From: Echinometra lucunter
Taxonomy: Eukaryota; Echinodermata; Echinoidea; Camarodonta; Echinometridae
DNA: 64,000 nt
Assembly: GCA_029962745.1 (NCBI GenBank)
Contig: CM057156.1
Span: forward strand, 31,151,613-31,215,612
Direction of reading: 5' to 3'
Each line of letters starts with the position of its first letter. Positions within the stretch are counted from its first letter, which is position 1. The notes under the pieces are model-generated. The model ran no database searches. It had not been told where the DNA came from and saw nothing but the letters and a program-made list of their open reading frames with translations. A program made the translations under genes and the position numbers. This document shows, in pieces, positions 32,010 to 45,700 of this stretch.

Positions 32010-35000
32010 GGGGTAGGGCAGGGTGCAGGAGAGAATTTACATACTTGACTGTTTCCTCTCAATACAAGCTTAATGAAACGTTCGTCTGATCTTGTATCGA
32101 TTGCCATGCTCTGGACATTCGTCGATCAGAAAAGAGTTTACTGAGGAAATGTCACGTAGCAGCTCTCTGTATACTTCATGGTACTTGGTCTTCCCTGATA
32201 CGAAGACGCGTTTTACAAACAAATCAATCACAGACCATTCCGTGCTTTATCCCAGGCATTAATGAGCCACTAACAATCTAACGGGAGATGGGAGTTGGTC
32301 TAGACTTTAATACTGTCAACATTCTTTTTCTTTTTTTCGCTCACTACACGAACCTGACGTACAGCAATTCGAAACCGGTCGGTCCCTAGAAGTTGACAAT
32401 CATAAATTGAATGATGTAAGTCTGAAAAATTCCAACAATCAACTAATGGTATATCGCAAATATAAAGGATTTCAACTTGAGAAATGAAGAGATTATGAAA
32501 ACGTATTTCACTGCAATCCTCCAATAGCTAATGAATTCAGAATAAGCTAATAAAACGCCTTTTTTTACGAGACATTCTACACATATATGTGGATAAAGGA
32601 TGGAGCGCCTTTCTGACATTAAAAGATCCGGAATTCTCTGTTGTTACAAGCTTTTTGTTTCTTTCTTTCTACATGTCCTATAGCATGATTTCTTAAAAAT
32701 GAATATTGCAGCTAGCATCCATACTTAGTGTAATAGCTCTTCTTAAGAGCCGAGCTTTAGGTAGTGTCTCTTCTTTTTATTTATTTATTATTTTGTTGCG
32801 TCAACGTCAAGGATAAAATCTCTTGCAACCGCCCCCCCCTGTTTTTTTTTAAAGCTATTTATCCGTTTACTTCACCTGGATGTAGATAGATTAATGAATA
32901 AAGCATCGCTGTTTAAAGAATGTGTTAACTTCACAATGAGCAGATGGGTAGAGAAAATCAGGAATACCATGCACAGGCTTTAACAAAATACCATTAATCA
33001 GCTAACATGGTTCAGACAATCAGCAATAACTATCCTGAAATTGACCGGATACATTAATAAATCAGAGGCAGTCAAAAAGCTTTAAATCGGCTTCAAATGT
33101 CAACATTAGTTTTATTAATCAAAACACTTCATGTTTCTCAGGATGTCTTTTCTTTCCAAATTATCATTCCCAGTTCCACAGCATGTGATAGTAAAGCTCC
33201 CCACTGGAATGAATGATTAACGAAGTGAATTAATGTCCATGAGATGCCCCTTACGACGTCCTTGAGACCAAAAGCTTCAGTACATGAATAAATTCTGCTT
33301 GATCTCCATCAGTCGGGATCATAGGAAGTCTCAACAATTATTCGACCCTCGAGATTAAACTTTGTCACCGACATCTGGTTTGCTTTTGGGATAAATGTTG
33401 ACTCTCAATCGTTCGAATGGGGAACAATTATGATTGACTTCATTAAATAAATAGCAACGGTGATCAAAGAAGAAAGTTTTTGTACACCATACTTCATTGT
33501 GAGTTCCCTGATACCAAGACAGGGGAGTACATACTTAAAAAAAAACCAGACAAATGAAGAAGAAAGGAAATTCACGACTTTAGAGGCATTTGACATCGGT
33601 AAAAACAATCGGGTCAAACAATCAGTTTAGAACACATCAAAACATACCAATTTTTCTTATCCATCATCTTTGTAAATATTTGTAGGAGGGCGGTATGATG
33701 ATTATTTAGGTAGGTTAAGGAGATACATAGAAAAATGGGTTATCTTTGCGATAGCTGAATAACCATTTCCGATGCAATCTAATAACACTTGAGGAGGAGG
33801 AGGCCGCCATTCGTTCAAATCCTAACAATATTTCATTCCAATCTGTTACTGTGGGAATTATCCATGTCTTTGAAAGAATGGCGCTACTGACAACATCGCT
33901 ACAAAAGCCGTTTGAAATGGAAATTTCCATGAGTTGTGATGGAAATAACTGGGGTCATTACTCGACATATTCTGCCCCGTCAAATTTGTCAGAGTGCATT
34001 GGCATCGCGAATGAAACAATTTTCCCTTAATACTAAACGGCACAAATAGGAAGTACTCGTTAGAGGCATGGTGTCTGTTCTTGCATGTAAATATATACAA
34101 ATATAATACAGCGATAAAAGAGAGAATTTGAAATTTACATAGTTCTTGCACTTTCTTGTGTTCTGACTGCCTCCCGAAGGGTTGCAGTAAACACGATTCA
34201 AAGTGAAATAGCAAAAAGGGATTTGAAACGTCAAGATTCACTGTGGTACAAGGGCATAAACCGTATTGACAAACCTTTTCTCTACACTAACGATTCCAGT
34301 TTATACGTATTTTTGTTAATCTTATCTTGCACACTTTAGATGTTTCAACTACTGATTTTTCCTCATTATTGATTGAATACAAAGATTCCCACGCACTTCT
34401 AAGAATACCTAAGCATATTCATTCTGGTGAACATGGGTAGCATACCAAATTTAATCCTAACGGGTATCGGTGTCTTAATATTAAATATGCTATGGGTCAA
34501 TTTTCTACAGGAACCTGGAACAAACAGCCGTTTGAAATAACATCCAAATGTCAAGCATGATTATGAACAGTCAATATGTCCCATTATTCATTCTATGAAA
34601 AATAATGTCTGAAAAACAGGATGAACATATTGTATGCATTTTGTACACGCTAACTCGCAGCGAAATATGGGGGCTTGATACTGAGGTTTTAAGTCTTGTA
34701 CAGTTTTGGTGGCAAAAAGAAAATTTGAAAGTGGTTTAAAAAAAAATACATGTGCGAGATTATGTGATATTCCCTTCACGATTTCCGATGAATTTTAGTG
34801 TATTTGATGCATCTTAAAGGAACACAAGATGACTCTTACACTCAGCCCTACCCTAGGTCCTATGTACCCCGACCGTTTCCCACACAACGATCACCGTGTT
34901 TCGTTTTGGTCGTCGAGAACACAGAATATACCATGTATACCCTCAATGGGTTTTACGTGTGCAAGCACTGTATGATGCACATCGACTTTGTTAGAGGTTA

Positions 35001-36175
35001 CGTCCATGGTCATGGATCTAGACTACCTTTTGTTTTTCATTTTGCTTGATATTCACCTTGCTCATGTTGCTTGAGGAAGACATCACACCCTATTTTTTTA
35101 GTGCAGATTTTTTTTTACTATTTACCATCTAAAAGCAAAGAAATCTGACGAAGAGTTTTCAACGAAAACTGTACAACACCAATTTTCGCCTTACCTCGGT
35201 TTCTAGAGGTTGTGTTTCACTTTATTAACGTTGTTTGATTGCATGATGATTTTTAAGCATGCTACGGACGCACTATCTGTGTGAGTCAAACTTCAAGTTA
35301 TTATTTACCTTCTTAACAATTTCAGTAACCTTTCTCCTGTAAAATAAGAATTGGAAACTTCCTTTCTGGAAGTAACCATAGGAACTTTTGTATAGTCATG
35401 TCGAGAAAGAAAGACAGAAATATTGCTAATAGTCAAGATAGTTATAATGTACAAATGATGTAAGTAAGGCTGAACAGAACAAGATAGTGGTCACATTACT
35501 GCCGTCTATGTTTCCGTTTAATGGACTGAATATGAATGATTTGTAGAAGATCACATTATAACCATGATAACAGCAATGCTAATAATTTTGATAATTGTGA
35601 AATAATACCTCATCGGTGAGAGACAGAGGAGACAGAGAGACAGGAAAGAGAGAGAGTGAGAGTTAGCAGAGACAACTTAAAGCTAGTCGAAACTATTTCA
35701 GATTACTTCTGAGAAATTTTTAAACCACGAAGTTGGTAAATGGGAAAGCGTTTATCGATCAGTGACGGCATACCCCTTATGTTTTCGGATTCATTTCCCC
35801 GATATTGTGATGAATGTGACACAGGGCTAAAAGCGATTATTTTGGAATATTACACGTTGACAGAAGTCAGGTTCAATAATAGTCTGAAGACATATTGATC
35901 CGTATCCATAGATGTCTTGATTCCTTCCACGTGACTTCTTTCTTCATTTATCAAATAGCTTGATGAATACCGTATATGACCCGAGGGGTACATCGAGAAA
36001 AAAGGAAATGGAAGTTTGTTTGACGCGTATGGTGACCGTATCACACGGTTTAATTGATGTTGTGTCACGTACTACGTGTTCAGCACCCTGAAGCACAGGA
36101 GAACGGCTGGCGTCACATCCTGTAGGAATCATTGCTGAGAAGCTTTCGTAGCTACAGACCCGGACAGACATTACC

Positions 36176-36514
36176 ATGGCAGAACCAAGTACCGATCGAT
36201 TGGGCTTCGACATCATAGATACACAGACGTCGATATTCGGTTCTCTACTTCGACATTCAGATGGCGAAGCTGATAACACTTCATCATATCCCGAGCTTGA
36301 GCGTTATCTCCAACGGAACTACGACTGCTCATTTATTGCTTTTCTCGTCTCCTTCTCTCGAGATAGGCGAAGCATTTTGCCCTCGGGCCATAGAGATTTA
36401 TTGATCCTTCATGATCCACGAAAGCTTCAAAATCATCTGCTTCGTCATGTCTATATGCACACCGCGAAATCGCTTGGGGAATGGAATGTTTTAACAAAAT
36501 GCAAATTAGCATGA
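36176..36514 (+). CDS. Doubtful ORF with strong start context (frameshifted between copies)
   Basis: ATG 36176 sits in ACCATGGC, a strong initiation context, and opens MAEPSTDRLGFDIIDTQTS. In copy A the frame stays open for 112 codons. In copy B (from 45071) one base is missing after codon 22 (GGTTCTC against GGTCTC) and the frame ends sooner. No family is recognised. It could be a first coding exon whose true frame cannot be read until the copies are reconciled, or chance. Confidence 0.2.
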   Translation: MAEPSTDRLGFDIIDTQTSIFGSLLRHSDGEADNTSSYPELERYLQRNYDCSFIAFLVSFSRDRRSILPSGHRDLLILHDPRKLQNHLLRHVYMHTAKSLGEWNVLTKCKLA

Positions 36515-36739
36515 ATAGCGAGGAGAAGCAAGGCAACAACCTCACGTCGAGGGAAGATTAATCCAGTTCATTACGTTTCTGAGAAGATTGCCGATTTAGT
36601 TGTAGAGAGGTTATGATCGCTGATGACTGGAAATGGCAGGAAAATGGTTTTCCATGAACTATTAAAATGCCTCAATAGGTATTGGAGGGACAAATAGAGG
36701 GTGATACAATATTTCATTCTAAGGGACTCCCATGGTAGA

Positions 36740-37600
36740 GCTTTGGTCGACCTAACGTTATTGACGTGTAAAGTCGGTTACTACGGTCTTAGTACGTTAT
36801 GTAAGGGTATGCAACGGTTAACGGTCATTATTTCAGTGTGTAACGGTCTGTCATAGTTATAAAGGTAGTTACTGAGGCAAAGATGGTCTACGACTCTACG
36901 ATGGTTGCTGCTAGAAGGTTTGCTGACTGGAACAGATGTCTGCTGGTGTTGATGCCACCTCCTTGCTTCTCTTTTATAACGTGAGACCGGCTATCGATGC
37001 CAGCTTTAATATATCTCCAAGTGTCCTCTGGGAGTCACTTCATAGTTAGTTCAACAGTCTTGCCTAAACTAAACAACTGAATCTCTACATCAGAGTCGAT
37101 GCCCAACTGTCGCGGGGGAGGCAGCAGAGGGGGCCTGCGACGGCAGCATTAATCGCATCCCCCAATGACACCAACTGCCGAGTCACCTGCAGCTCACCGC
37201 CAAAATTCTTCTTCGTTATTTCATGACTTCCCTCCACTGCCCATCCTTCTTTCGTTGTTTGAATTGGGGAAAAGGGAGGGAAGACTAGGGATGCATTCTT
37301 CCTGGGGGAGTGGGGTTGTTCAGTCTGATATGGTTCCCTTTCCTCTTGTAGGACCATTGACCGTATTGGGGCCGTAGTGAATCGAAGTACTACCCTAGAA
37401 GACCGTTGTAGAACGTACTAAGAGCGGAGCTCGACCGTCTTAGACCCTAACAAACTCTATCAAGACTGTCACGGACTGTATAATGGACCGTACATAGTAG
37501 TCATGATAGTGGCCGTCACATGACCGTATGAATATCAAATAAGGTGCTGTCACACTAAAGCTACGGTTAGAGTCGGTTCATGACCGTTAGTGACGGTTAA
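36740..37600. repeat. Foldback-like zone rich in ACGGTC / GACCGT (copy A)
   Basis: ACGGTC occurs near 36783, 36821 and 36843. Its complement GACCGT occurs at 37359, 37401, 37433, 37486, 37522 and 37582. CTTAGTACGTT on the left (36788-36798) is also inverted on the right (AACGTACTAAG, near 37412-37422). The switch of orientation suggests a decayed long inverted repeat with a GC-richer core. Copy B has the same zone at about 45620-46490. Confidence 0.55.
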
Positions 37601-39240
37601 TCCCTGGATATATACTTTTTTCATAATCAAAATTTCCAAGGAAGGGTTGAACACAGTGAGCTGCTAAGTTAATAAATCATAACAGGTCCTCTTTTTTTTT
37701 TTTTTAAGAAAAAGTCTTTTGTAAACAAACAATACACAAATTACGAATTAGGACACAAGAAATTGCGCTGAGGAAAAAAATTTTAAACCATTGTGCCCGA
37801 ATGAATGTTAACTCATTTCGCTTTGTGCAGCAAAAGGATACCGTTTCTAGATTTTTTGTGCATTAAAGTCCTGGAGATATCATCAGCTACTACATCGTCT
37901 AATTATTAATTCTGTCAGACTGAGCACGGTAGTGTGAAACAACATGGGTATCTGGTGACGGAGAGGCGTTTCCTTCCCAGATAATCAGAGCAAGCAAAAC
38001 TCCGATGTGTCAATAATCAATAAGACGCTAGTGGCAAAATACTGCAGTGGCGCATGGTGTTAAACGTTACACATCAACAAGACTCTCTCAACCTTTTGAA
38101 GAAAGAGAGAGAGGATATGGCCGTAGAAAGGGCGACAGCTTGTACTGTGGTGACGCTTTTGTGTTAGAGCTGGAGGCATTCAGAGTTGGTGGACCGTGAT
38201 ATAAATCACAACTCCTTTTCAGCTTTATTTCCTTAAAACAATTACTACTCGCATTTGAACCTGCTGGTAATGAAGCAAATAAATACCGAGTTTATGATGT
38301 GTCATCGATCTAGCAACTTAGCTATTCTGAGGCCCATTAACCGAGCAAACTATCTGCACATGATTCTGTGTGAGACTTGAGCATGCACAACTGGTCGACA
38401 CAGTTTCGGAAACTAGGCAAACAGATGTCACACCGATTTGCAAAAAAAAAAAAAAAAAAAGCATGGAAAGAGAGAGGGTGAAATAAAGTTGAGGAGAGAG
38501 AAAAAAAGCAAAACAAAATGCTGGGAGAGATAGAGAGGGAAAAGGGGTTGGATCAAGTTAAAATAGAAGAGAGGGAGAGAGAGGTAGGAGAGATGGAAAT
38601 ACCGAATGTTGACGGGAAACAAGAGAGAAGAGAAAGAGAGAGCAGAGGAAGGTACACAAACATAACAGATTGAGGGGAAAGGAGACATACAAATAGACAT
38701 AATAACAATTTAAAAAGAAAAAAATAGTAATAAGATAGCTTTAATAAGATACCATGGATGAAAAATAGACATCTTTTGAAAAAAGTGCATGGAAAGTGCA
38801 CATACCTTTCGTCTCTTTCTCAGAAAATAGGTGGGTGGCTGCGCCGATTATAGATTCGTTATGTTTTGTTAAAATGAGTTTTCCTTAGGGCGACGGAGAT
38901 GAGTGATATCTTGGGAAACTTGGTTTCCTAATTGCAACAAAAGCTCTCTCGCTGTATCTGAGATATGTTTTTTTTTTTTTTATAAGTGCTACCTGGAAAA
39001 GGTTTTTGGACGGGAGGTTACCTTAAACGATACCGTCCAAAACTCATCTAGAGGATTTATAACAGTGCCCGTTCAAAAAAAAGGAACTAATGAGCGCAAC
39101 GACGCACCAATTCCCTAAATTAGGCATCGATCCCGCAACCCACTAATTCTCTATCGAACTCCAATCCAACGTAATTCACACGTTGTTATCACAGTACGTA
39201 TAACCTAGAAATCCAGTTGGACCCTTCAAGGAAGAAAGCA

Positions 39241-39740
39241 NNNNNNNNNNNNNNNNNNNNNNNNNNNNNNNNNNNNNNNNNNNNNNNNNNNNNNNNNNNN
39301 NNNNNNNNNNNNNNNNNNNNNNNNNNNNNNNNNNNNNNNNNNNNNNNNNNNNNNNNNNNNNNNNNNNNNNNNNNNNNNNNNNNNNNNNNNNNNNNNNNNN
39401 NNNNNNNNNNNNNNNNNNNNNNNNNNNNNNNNNNNNNNNNNNNNNNNNNNNNNNNNNNNNNNNNNNNNNNNNNNNNNNNNNNNNNNNNNNNNNNNNNNNN
39501 NNNNNNNNNNNNNNNNNNNNNNNNNNNNNNNNNNNNNNNNNNNNNNNNNNNNNNNNNNNNNNNNNNNNNNNNNNNNNNNNNNNNNNNNNNNNNNNNNNNN
39601 NNNNNNNNNNNNNNNNNNNNNNNNNNNNNNNNNNNNNNNNNNNNNNNNNNNNNNNNNNNNNNNNNNNNNNNNNNNNNNNNNNNNNNNNNNNNNNNNNNNN
39701 NNNNNNNNNNNNNNNNNNNNNNNNNNNNNNNNNNNNNNNN
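39241..39740. other. Assembly gap of 500 N
   Basis: Exactly 500 undetermined bases, a placeholder size. Open frames drawn through it are artefacts. Confidence 0.99.
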
Positions 39741-42700
39741 TAAAAGAGTCAAAGCTGCAGAAATATAACTGAACAATCTGACAAAACAGTACTTACTCAA
39801 ATGACCTTTATACATAATAGACTAAATAGACTAAGACGTTGTTATGATGCAAATGCTATCATTTGTGTGCTTTTGTTAGTTGTTTTTATGTGTGTGTCAC
39901 TTGAAATTGAATTTCAATGGAGGTTGCCGCAGCTTTGACGAAAACAGTACTTATTTATTTAAATGACCTTTATACAAATAGACTGGGACGTTGTTATGAT
40001 GTAAATGGAGCTATCATTTGTGTGCTTTTGTTTTCACATGTATTTTATCGCTGCTATGATGCACCTTCAATTTGGGTTGTTTCATGGTTTTTCATTATGA
40101 GGAGCTTGTGAGCAAAACTGTCAGTAGAAACGTCATATATCATACACTGTAAAGAATATATTGGGTAAAATTTTAACCAACAAGAGGGTAATTATAATGT
40201 ACAACCAACTTTGGGCAAATTAATATCTAACCCCAATGCGAAAAGCATATTGTCCTGCTAGGGTAAAAATAACCAATAATTACTTTAGAATGGGCAAAAT
40301 TTCCATCAAATTGGATAAAAAAATGCCCCCCCAAACGCTCAAAAATTGGTTGGAACATAATTACCCTCGTGGCACGTTATTACACAATTTTTTTTTTTAG
40401 CGTGCAATGCATCCTAAACTAAAATTTTTCTCAATAGCTATTTCTTTTTTTTTTTTAGATTGTCGTTATATTTCATTTGACATTTATTTCACCATCAATT
40501 ATAAAATATAACATGATAAAAATTGTAGACAAATAACATGATATAAAAATGGAAAATTCCATAAAACAATAAATCGATACGGAGACAGTTTTAAACTGAT
40601 GGCAAGAAGCAATGAAGGGTTGAATAATATCGTGTTCTCAGAATTGTTATAAATGAAAAGCTCAAGGCCAGCGGGCAAGGTAAACCTAACGATATAATAA
40701 ATCATAAATAGCATGTGATGTTTAGTTTGTCGAAGGTTAAGACATTCCGAAAATACATCTGGAAAAGAAAGACAATCTTTTGTGCCAATATTATATCTTA
40801 TAATTAGCACAACTGGTCGCTATCTCCCATAGGAGAGGAGACAGAGAGGAGAGAGAAGAGAGAGAGGAGAGAGAGAGAGAGGAGAGAGAAGGGGGAGGGC
40901 AGGGTGCAGGAGAGAATTTACATACTTGACTGTTTCCTCTCAATACAAGCTTAATGAAACGTTCGTCTGATCTTGTATCGATTGCCATGCTCTGGACATT
41001 CGTCGATCAGAAAAGAGTTTACTGAGGAAATGTCACGTAGCAGCTCTCTGTATACTTCATGGTACTTGGTCTTCCCTGATACGAAGACGCGTTTTACAAA
41101 CAAATCAATCACAGACCATTCCGTGCTTTATCCCAGGCATTAATGAGCCACTAACAATCTAACGGGAGATGGGAGTTGGTCTAGACTTTAATACTGTCAA
41201 CATTCTTTTTCTTTTTTTCGCTCACTACACGAACCTGGACGTACAGCAATTCGAAACCGGTCGTCCCTAGAAGTTGACAATCATAAATTGAATGATGTAA
41301 GTCTGAAAAATTCCAACAATCAACTAATGGTATAATATCAAATATAAAGGATTTCAACTTGAGAATGAAGAGATTATGAAAACGTATTTTCACTGCAATC
41401 CTCCAATAGCTAATGAATTCAGAATAAGCTAATAAAACGCCTTTTTTTACGAGACATTCTACACATATATGTGGATAAAGGATGGAGCGCCTTTCTGACA
41501 TTAAAAGATCCGGAATTCTCTGTTGTTACAAGCTTTTTGTTTCTTTCTTTCTACATGTCCTATAGCATGATTTCTTACAATGAATATTGCAGCTAGCATC
41601 CATACTTAGTGTAATAGCTCTTCTAAGAGCCGAGCTTTAGTGTAGTGTCTCTTCTTTTTATTTATTTATTATTTGTTGCGTCAACGTCAAGGATAAATCT
41701 CTTGCAACCGCCCCCCCCCTGTTTTTTTTTAAAGCTATTTATCCGTTTACTTCACCTGGATGTAGATAGATTAATGAATAAAGCATCGCTGTTTAAAGAA
41801 GGTGTTAACTTCACATGAGCAGATGGGTAGAGAAAATCAGGATATACCATGCACATGCTTTAACAAAATACCATAATCAGCTAACATGGTTCAGACAATC
41901 AGCAATAACTATCCTGAAATTGACCGATACATTAATAAATCAGAGGCAGTCAAAAAAGCTTTTAAATCGGCTTCAAATGTCAACATGTAGTTTTATTAAT
42001 CAAAACACTCATGTTGTCTCAGGATGTCTTTTCCTTTCCAATTATTCATTCCCAGTTCCACAGCATGTTGATAGTAAAGCTCCCCACTGGAATGAATGAT
42101 TAACGAAGTGAATTAATGTCCATGAGATGCCCCTTACGACGTCCTTGAGACCAAAAGCTTCAGTACATGAATAAATTTCTGCTTGATCTCCATCAGTCGG
42201 GATCATAGGAAGTCTCAACAATATTCCGACCCTCGAGATTAAACTTTGTCACCGACATCTGGTTTGCTTTTGGGATAAATGTTGACTCTTCAATCGTTCG
42301 AATGGGAACAATTTGATTGACTTCATTAAATAAATAGCAACGGTGATCAAAGAAGAAAGTTTTTGTTACACCATACTTCATTGTGAGTCCCTGATACCAA
42401 GACAGGGGAGTACATACTTAAAAAAAAACCAGACAAATGAAGAAGAAAGGAAATTCACGACTTTAGAGGCATTTGACATCGGTAAAAACAATCGGGTCAA
42501 ACAATCAGTTTAGAAACACATCAAAACATACCAATTTTCTTATCCATCATCTTTGTAAATATTTGTAGGAGGGGGCGGTATGATGATTTATTTAGGTAGG
42601 TTAAGGAGATACATAGAAAAGGGTTATCTTTGCGATAGCTGAATAACCATTTCCGATGCAATCTAATAACACTTGAGGAGGAGGAGGCCGCATTCGTTCA

Positions 42701-45700
42701 AATCCTAAACAATATTTCATTCCAATCTGTTACTGTGGGATTATCCTGTCTTTGAAAGAATGGCGCTACTGACAAACATCGCTACAAAAGCCGTTTGAAA
42801 TGGAAATTTCCATGAGTTGTGATGGAAATAACTGGGGTCATTACTCGACATATTCTGCCCCGTCAAATTTGTCAGAGTGCATTGGCATCGCGAATGAAAC
42901 AATTTTCCCTTAATACTAAACGGCACAAATAGGAAGGTAAGTACTCGTTAGAGGCATGGTGTCTGTTCTTGCATGTAAATATATACAAATATAATACAGC
43001 GATAAAAGAGAGAAATTTGAAATTTACATAGTTCTTGCACTTTCTTGTGTTCTGACTGCCTCCCGAAGGGTTTTTGCAGTAAACACGATTCAAAGTGAAA
43101 TAGCAAAAAGGGATTTGAACGTCAAGATTCACTGTGGTACAAGGGCATAAAACCGTATTGACAACCTTTTTCTCTACACTAACGATTCCAGTTTATTACG
43201 TATTTTTGTTATCTTATCTTGCACACTTTAGTGTTTCAACTACGGATTTTTCCTCATTATTGATTGAATACAAAGATCCCACGCACTTCTAAGAATACCT
43301 AAGCATATTCATTCTGGTGAAACATGGGTAGCATACCAAATTTAATCCTAACGGGTTATCGGTGTCTTAATATTAAATATGCTATGGGTCAATTTCTACA
43401 GAACCTGGAACAAACAGCCGTTTTGAAAATAACATCCAAATGTCAAGCATGATTATGAACAGTCAATATGTCCCATTATTCATTCTATGAAAAAATATGT
43501 CTGAAAACAGGATTGAACATATTGTATGCATTTTGTACACGCTAACTCGCAGCGAAATATGGGGGCTTGATACTGAGGTTTTTAAGTTTGTACAGTTTTG
43601 GTGGCAAAAAGAAAATTTGAAAGTGGTTTAAAAAAAATACATGTGCGAGATTATGTGATATTCCCTTCACGATTTCCGATGAATTTTAAGTGTATTTGAT
43701 GCATCTTAAGGACACAAGATGACTCTTACACTCAGCCCTACCCTAGGTCCTATGTACCCCGACCGTTTCCACACAACGATCACCGTGTTTCGTTTTGGTC
43801 GTCGAGAAACACAGAATATACCATGTATACCCTCAATGGGTTTTACGTGTGCAAGCACTGTATGATGCACATCGACTTTGTTAGAGGTTACGTCCATGGT
43901 CATGGATCTAGACTACCTTTGTTTTTCATTTTGCTTGATATTCACCTTGCTCATGTTGCTTGAGGAAGAACATCACACCCTATTTTTTTAGTGCAGATTC
44001 TTTTTTTCTACTATTTACCATCTAAAAGCAAAGAAGAAATCTGACGAAGAGTTTTCAACGAAAACTGTACAACACCAATTTTCGCCTTACCTCGGTTTCT
44101 AGAGTTGTGTTTCACTTTATTAACGTTGTTTGATTGCATGATGATTTTTTAAGCATGCTACGGAGCACTATCTGTGTGAGTCAAACTTCAAGTTATTATT
44201 TACCTTCTTAACAATTTCAGTAACCTTTCTCCTGTAAAATAAGAATTGGAAACTTCCTTTCTGGAAGTAACCATAGGAACTTTTGTATAGTCATGTCGAG
44301 AAAGAAAGACAGAAATATTGCTAATAGTCAAGATAGTTATAATGTACAAATGATGTAAGTAAGGCTGAACAGAACAAGATAGTGGTCACATTACTGCCGT
44401 CTATGTTTCCGTTTAATGGACTGAATATGAATGATTTGTAGAAGATCACATTATAACCATGATAACAGCAATGCTAATAATTTTGATAATTGTGAAATAA
44501 TACCTCATCGGTGAGACAGAGAGACAGAGAGACAGAGAAAGAGAGAGAGAGTGAGAGTTAGCAGAGACAACTTAAAGCTAGTCGAAACTATTTCAGATTA
44601 CTTCTGAGAAATTTTTAAACCACGAAGTTGGTAATGGGAAAGCGTTATCGATCAGTGACGGCATACCCCTTATGTTTTCGGATTCATTTCCCCGATATTT
44701 GTGATGAATGTGACACAGGGCTAAAAGCGATTATTTTTGGAATATTACACGTTGACAGAAGTCAGGTTCAATAATAGTCTGAAGACATTTGATTCCGTAT
44801 CCATAGATGTCTTGATTCCTTCCACGTGACTTCTTTCTTCATTTATCAAATAGCTTGATGAATACGTATATGACCCGAGGGGTACATCGAGAAAAAAGGA
44901 ATGGAAGTTTGTTTGACGCGTATGGTGACCCGTATCACACGGTTTAATTGATGTTGTGTCACGTACTACGTGTTCAGCACCCTGAAGCACAGGAGAACGG
45001 CTGGCGTCACATCCTGTAGGAATCATTGCTGAGAAGCTTTCGTAGCCTACAGACCCGGACAGACATTACCATGGCAGAACCAAGTACCGATCGATTGGGC
45101 TTCGACATCATAGATACACAGACGTCGATATTCGGTCTCTACTTCGACATTCAGATGGCGAAGCTGATAACACTTCATCATATCCCGAGCTTGAGCGTTA
45201 TCCTCCACGGAACTACGACTGCTCATTTATTTTCTCGTCTCCTTCTCTCGAGATAGGCGAGCATTTTGCCCTCGGGCCATAGAGATTTATTGATCCTTCA
45301 TGATCCACGAAAGCTTCAAAAATCATCTTGCTTCTGTCATGTCTATATGCACACCGCGAAATCGCTTGGGGAATGGAATGTTTTTAACAAAATGCAAATA
45401 GCATGAATAGCGAGGAGAGCAAGGCAACAACCTCACGTCGAGGGAAAGATTAATCCAGTTCATTACGTTTCTGAGAAGATTGCCGATTTAGTGTAGAGAG
45501 GTTATGATCGCTGATGACTGGAAATGGCAGGAAAATGGTTTCCATGAACTATTAAAATGCTCAATAGGTATTGGAGGGACAAATAGAGGTGATACAATAT
45601 TTCATTCTAAGGGACTCCCATGGTAGAGCTTTGGTCGACCTAACGTTATGACGTGTAAAGTCGGTTACTACGGTCTTTAGTACGTTATGTAATGGTATGC

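Larger units (their letters stand above)
30842..39240. repeat. 8.4-kb segment, copy A (ends at assembly gap)
   Basis: 8,399 bp that recurs at 39741-48123 in the same order and orientation. It runs exactly to the first N. No recognisable gene is inside. It holds an AG microsatellite (31943-32009), a GA-rich patch (35622-35664), an ACGGTC foldback zone (36740-37600) and a purine-rich stretch (38461-38700). Within it, 30890-30976 and 31048-31132 are a diverged local repeat (ACAGTACTTA...TGACCTTTATACA). Interpreted as the overhanging end of one contig. Confidence 0.9.

Noticed and set aside
33858..34241. 127-codon minus-strand open frame
   Set aside because: It is not maintained in the second copy because of indels, and has no recognisable motif.
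37085..37377. Overlapping 90- and 70-codon frames on opposite strands
   Set aside because: They arise from the GC-richer core of the ACGGTC zone; no domain, and opposite-strand overlap argues against both.
39189..39815. Long open frames across the Ns on both strands
   Set aside because: They consist of undetermined bases and have no coding evidence.
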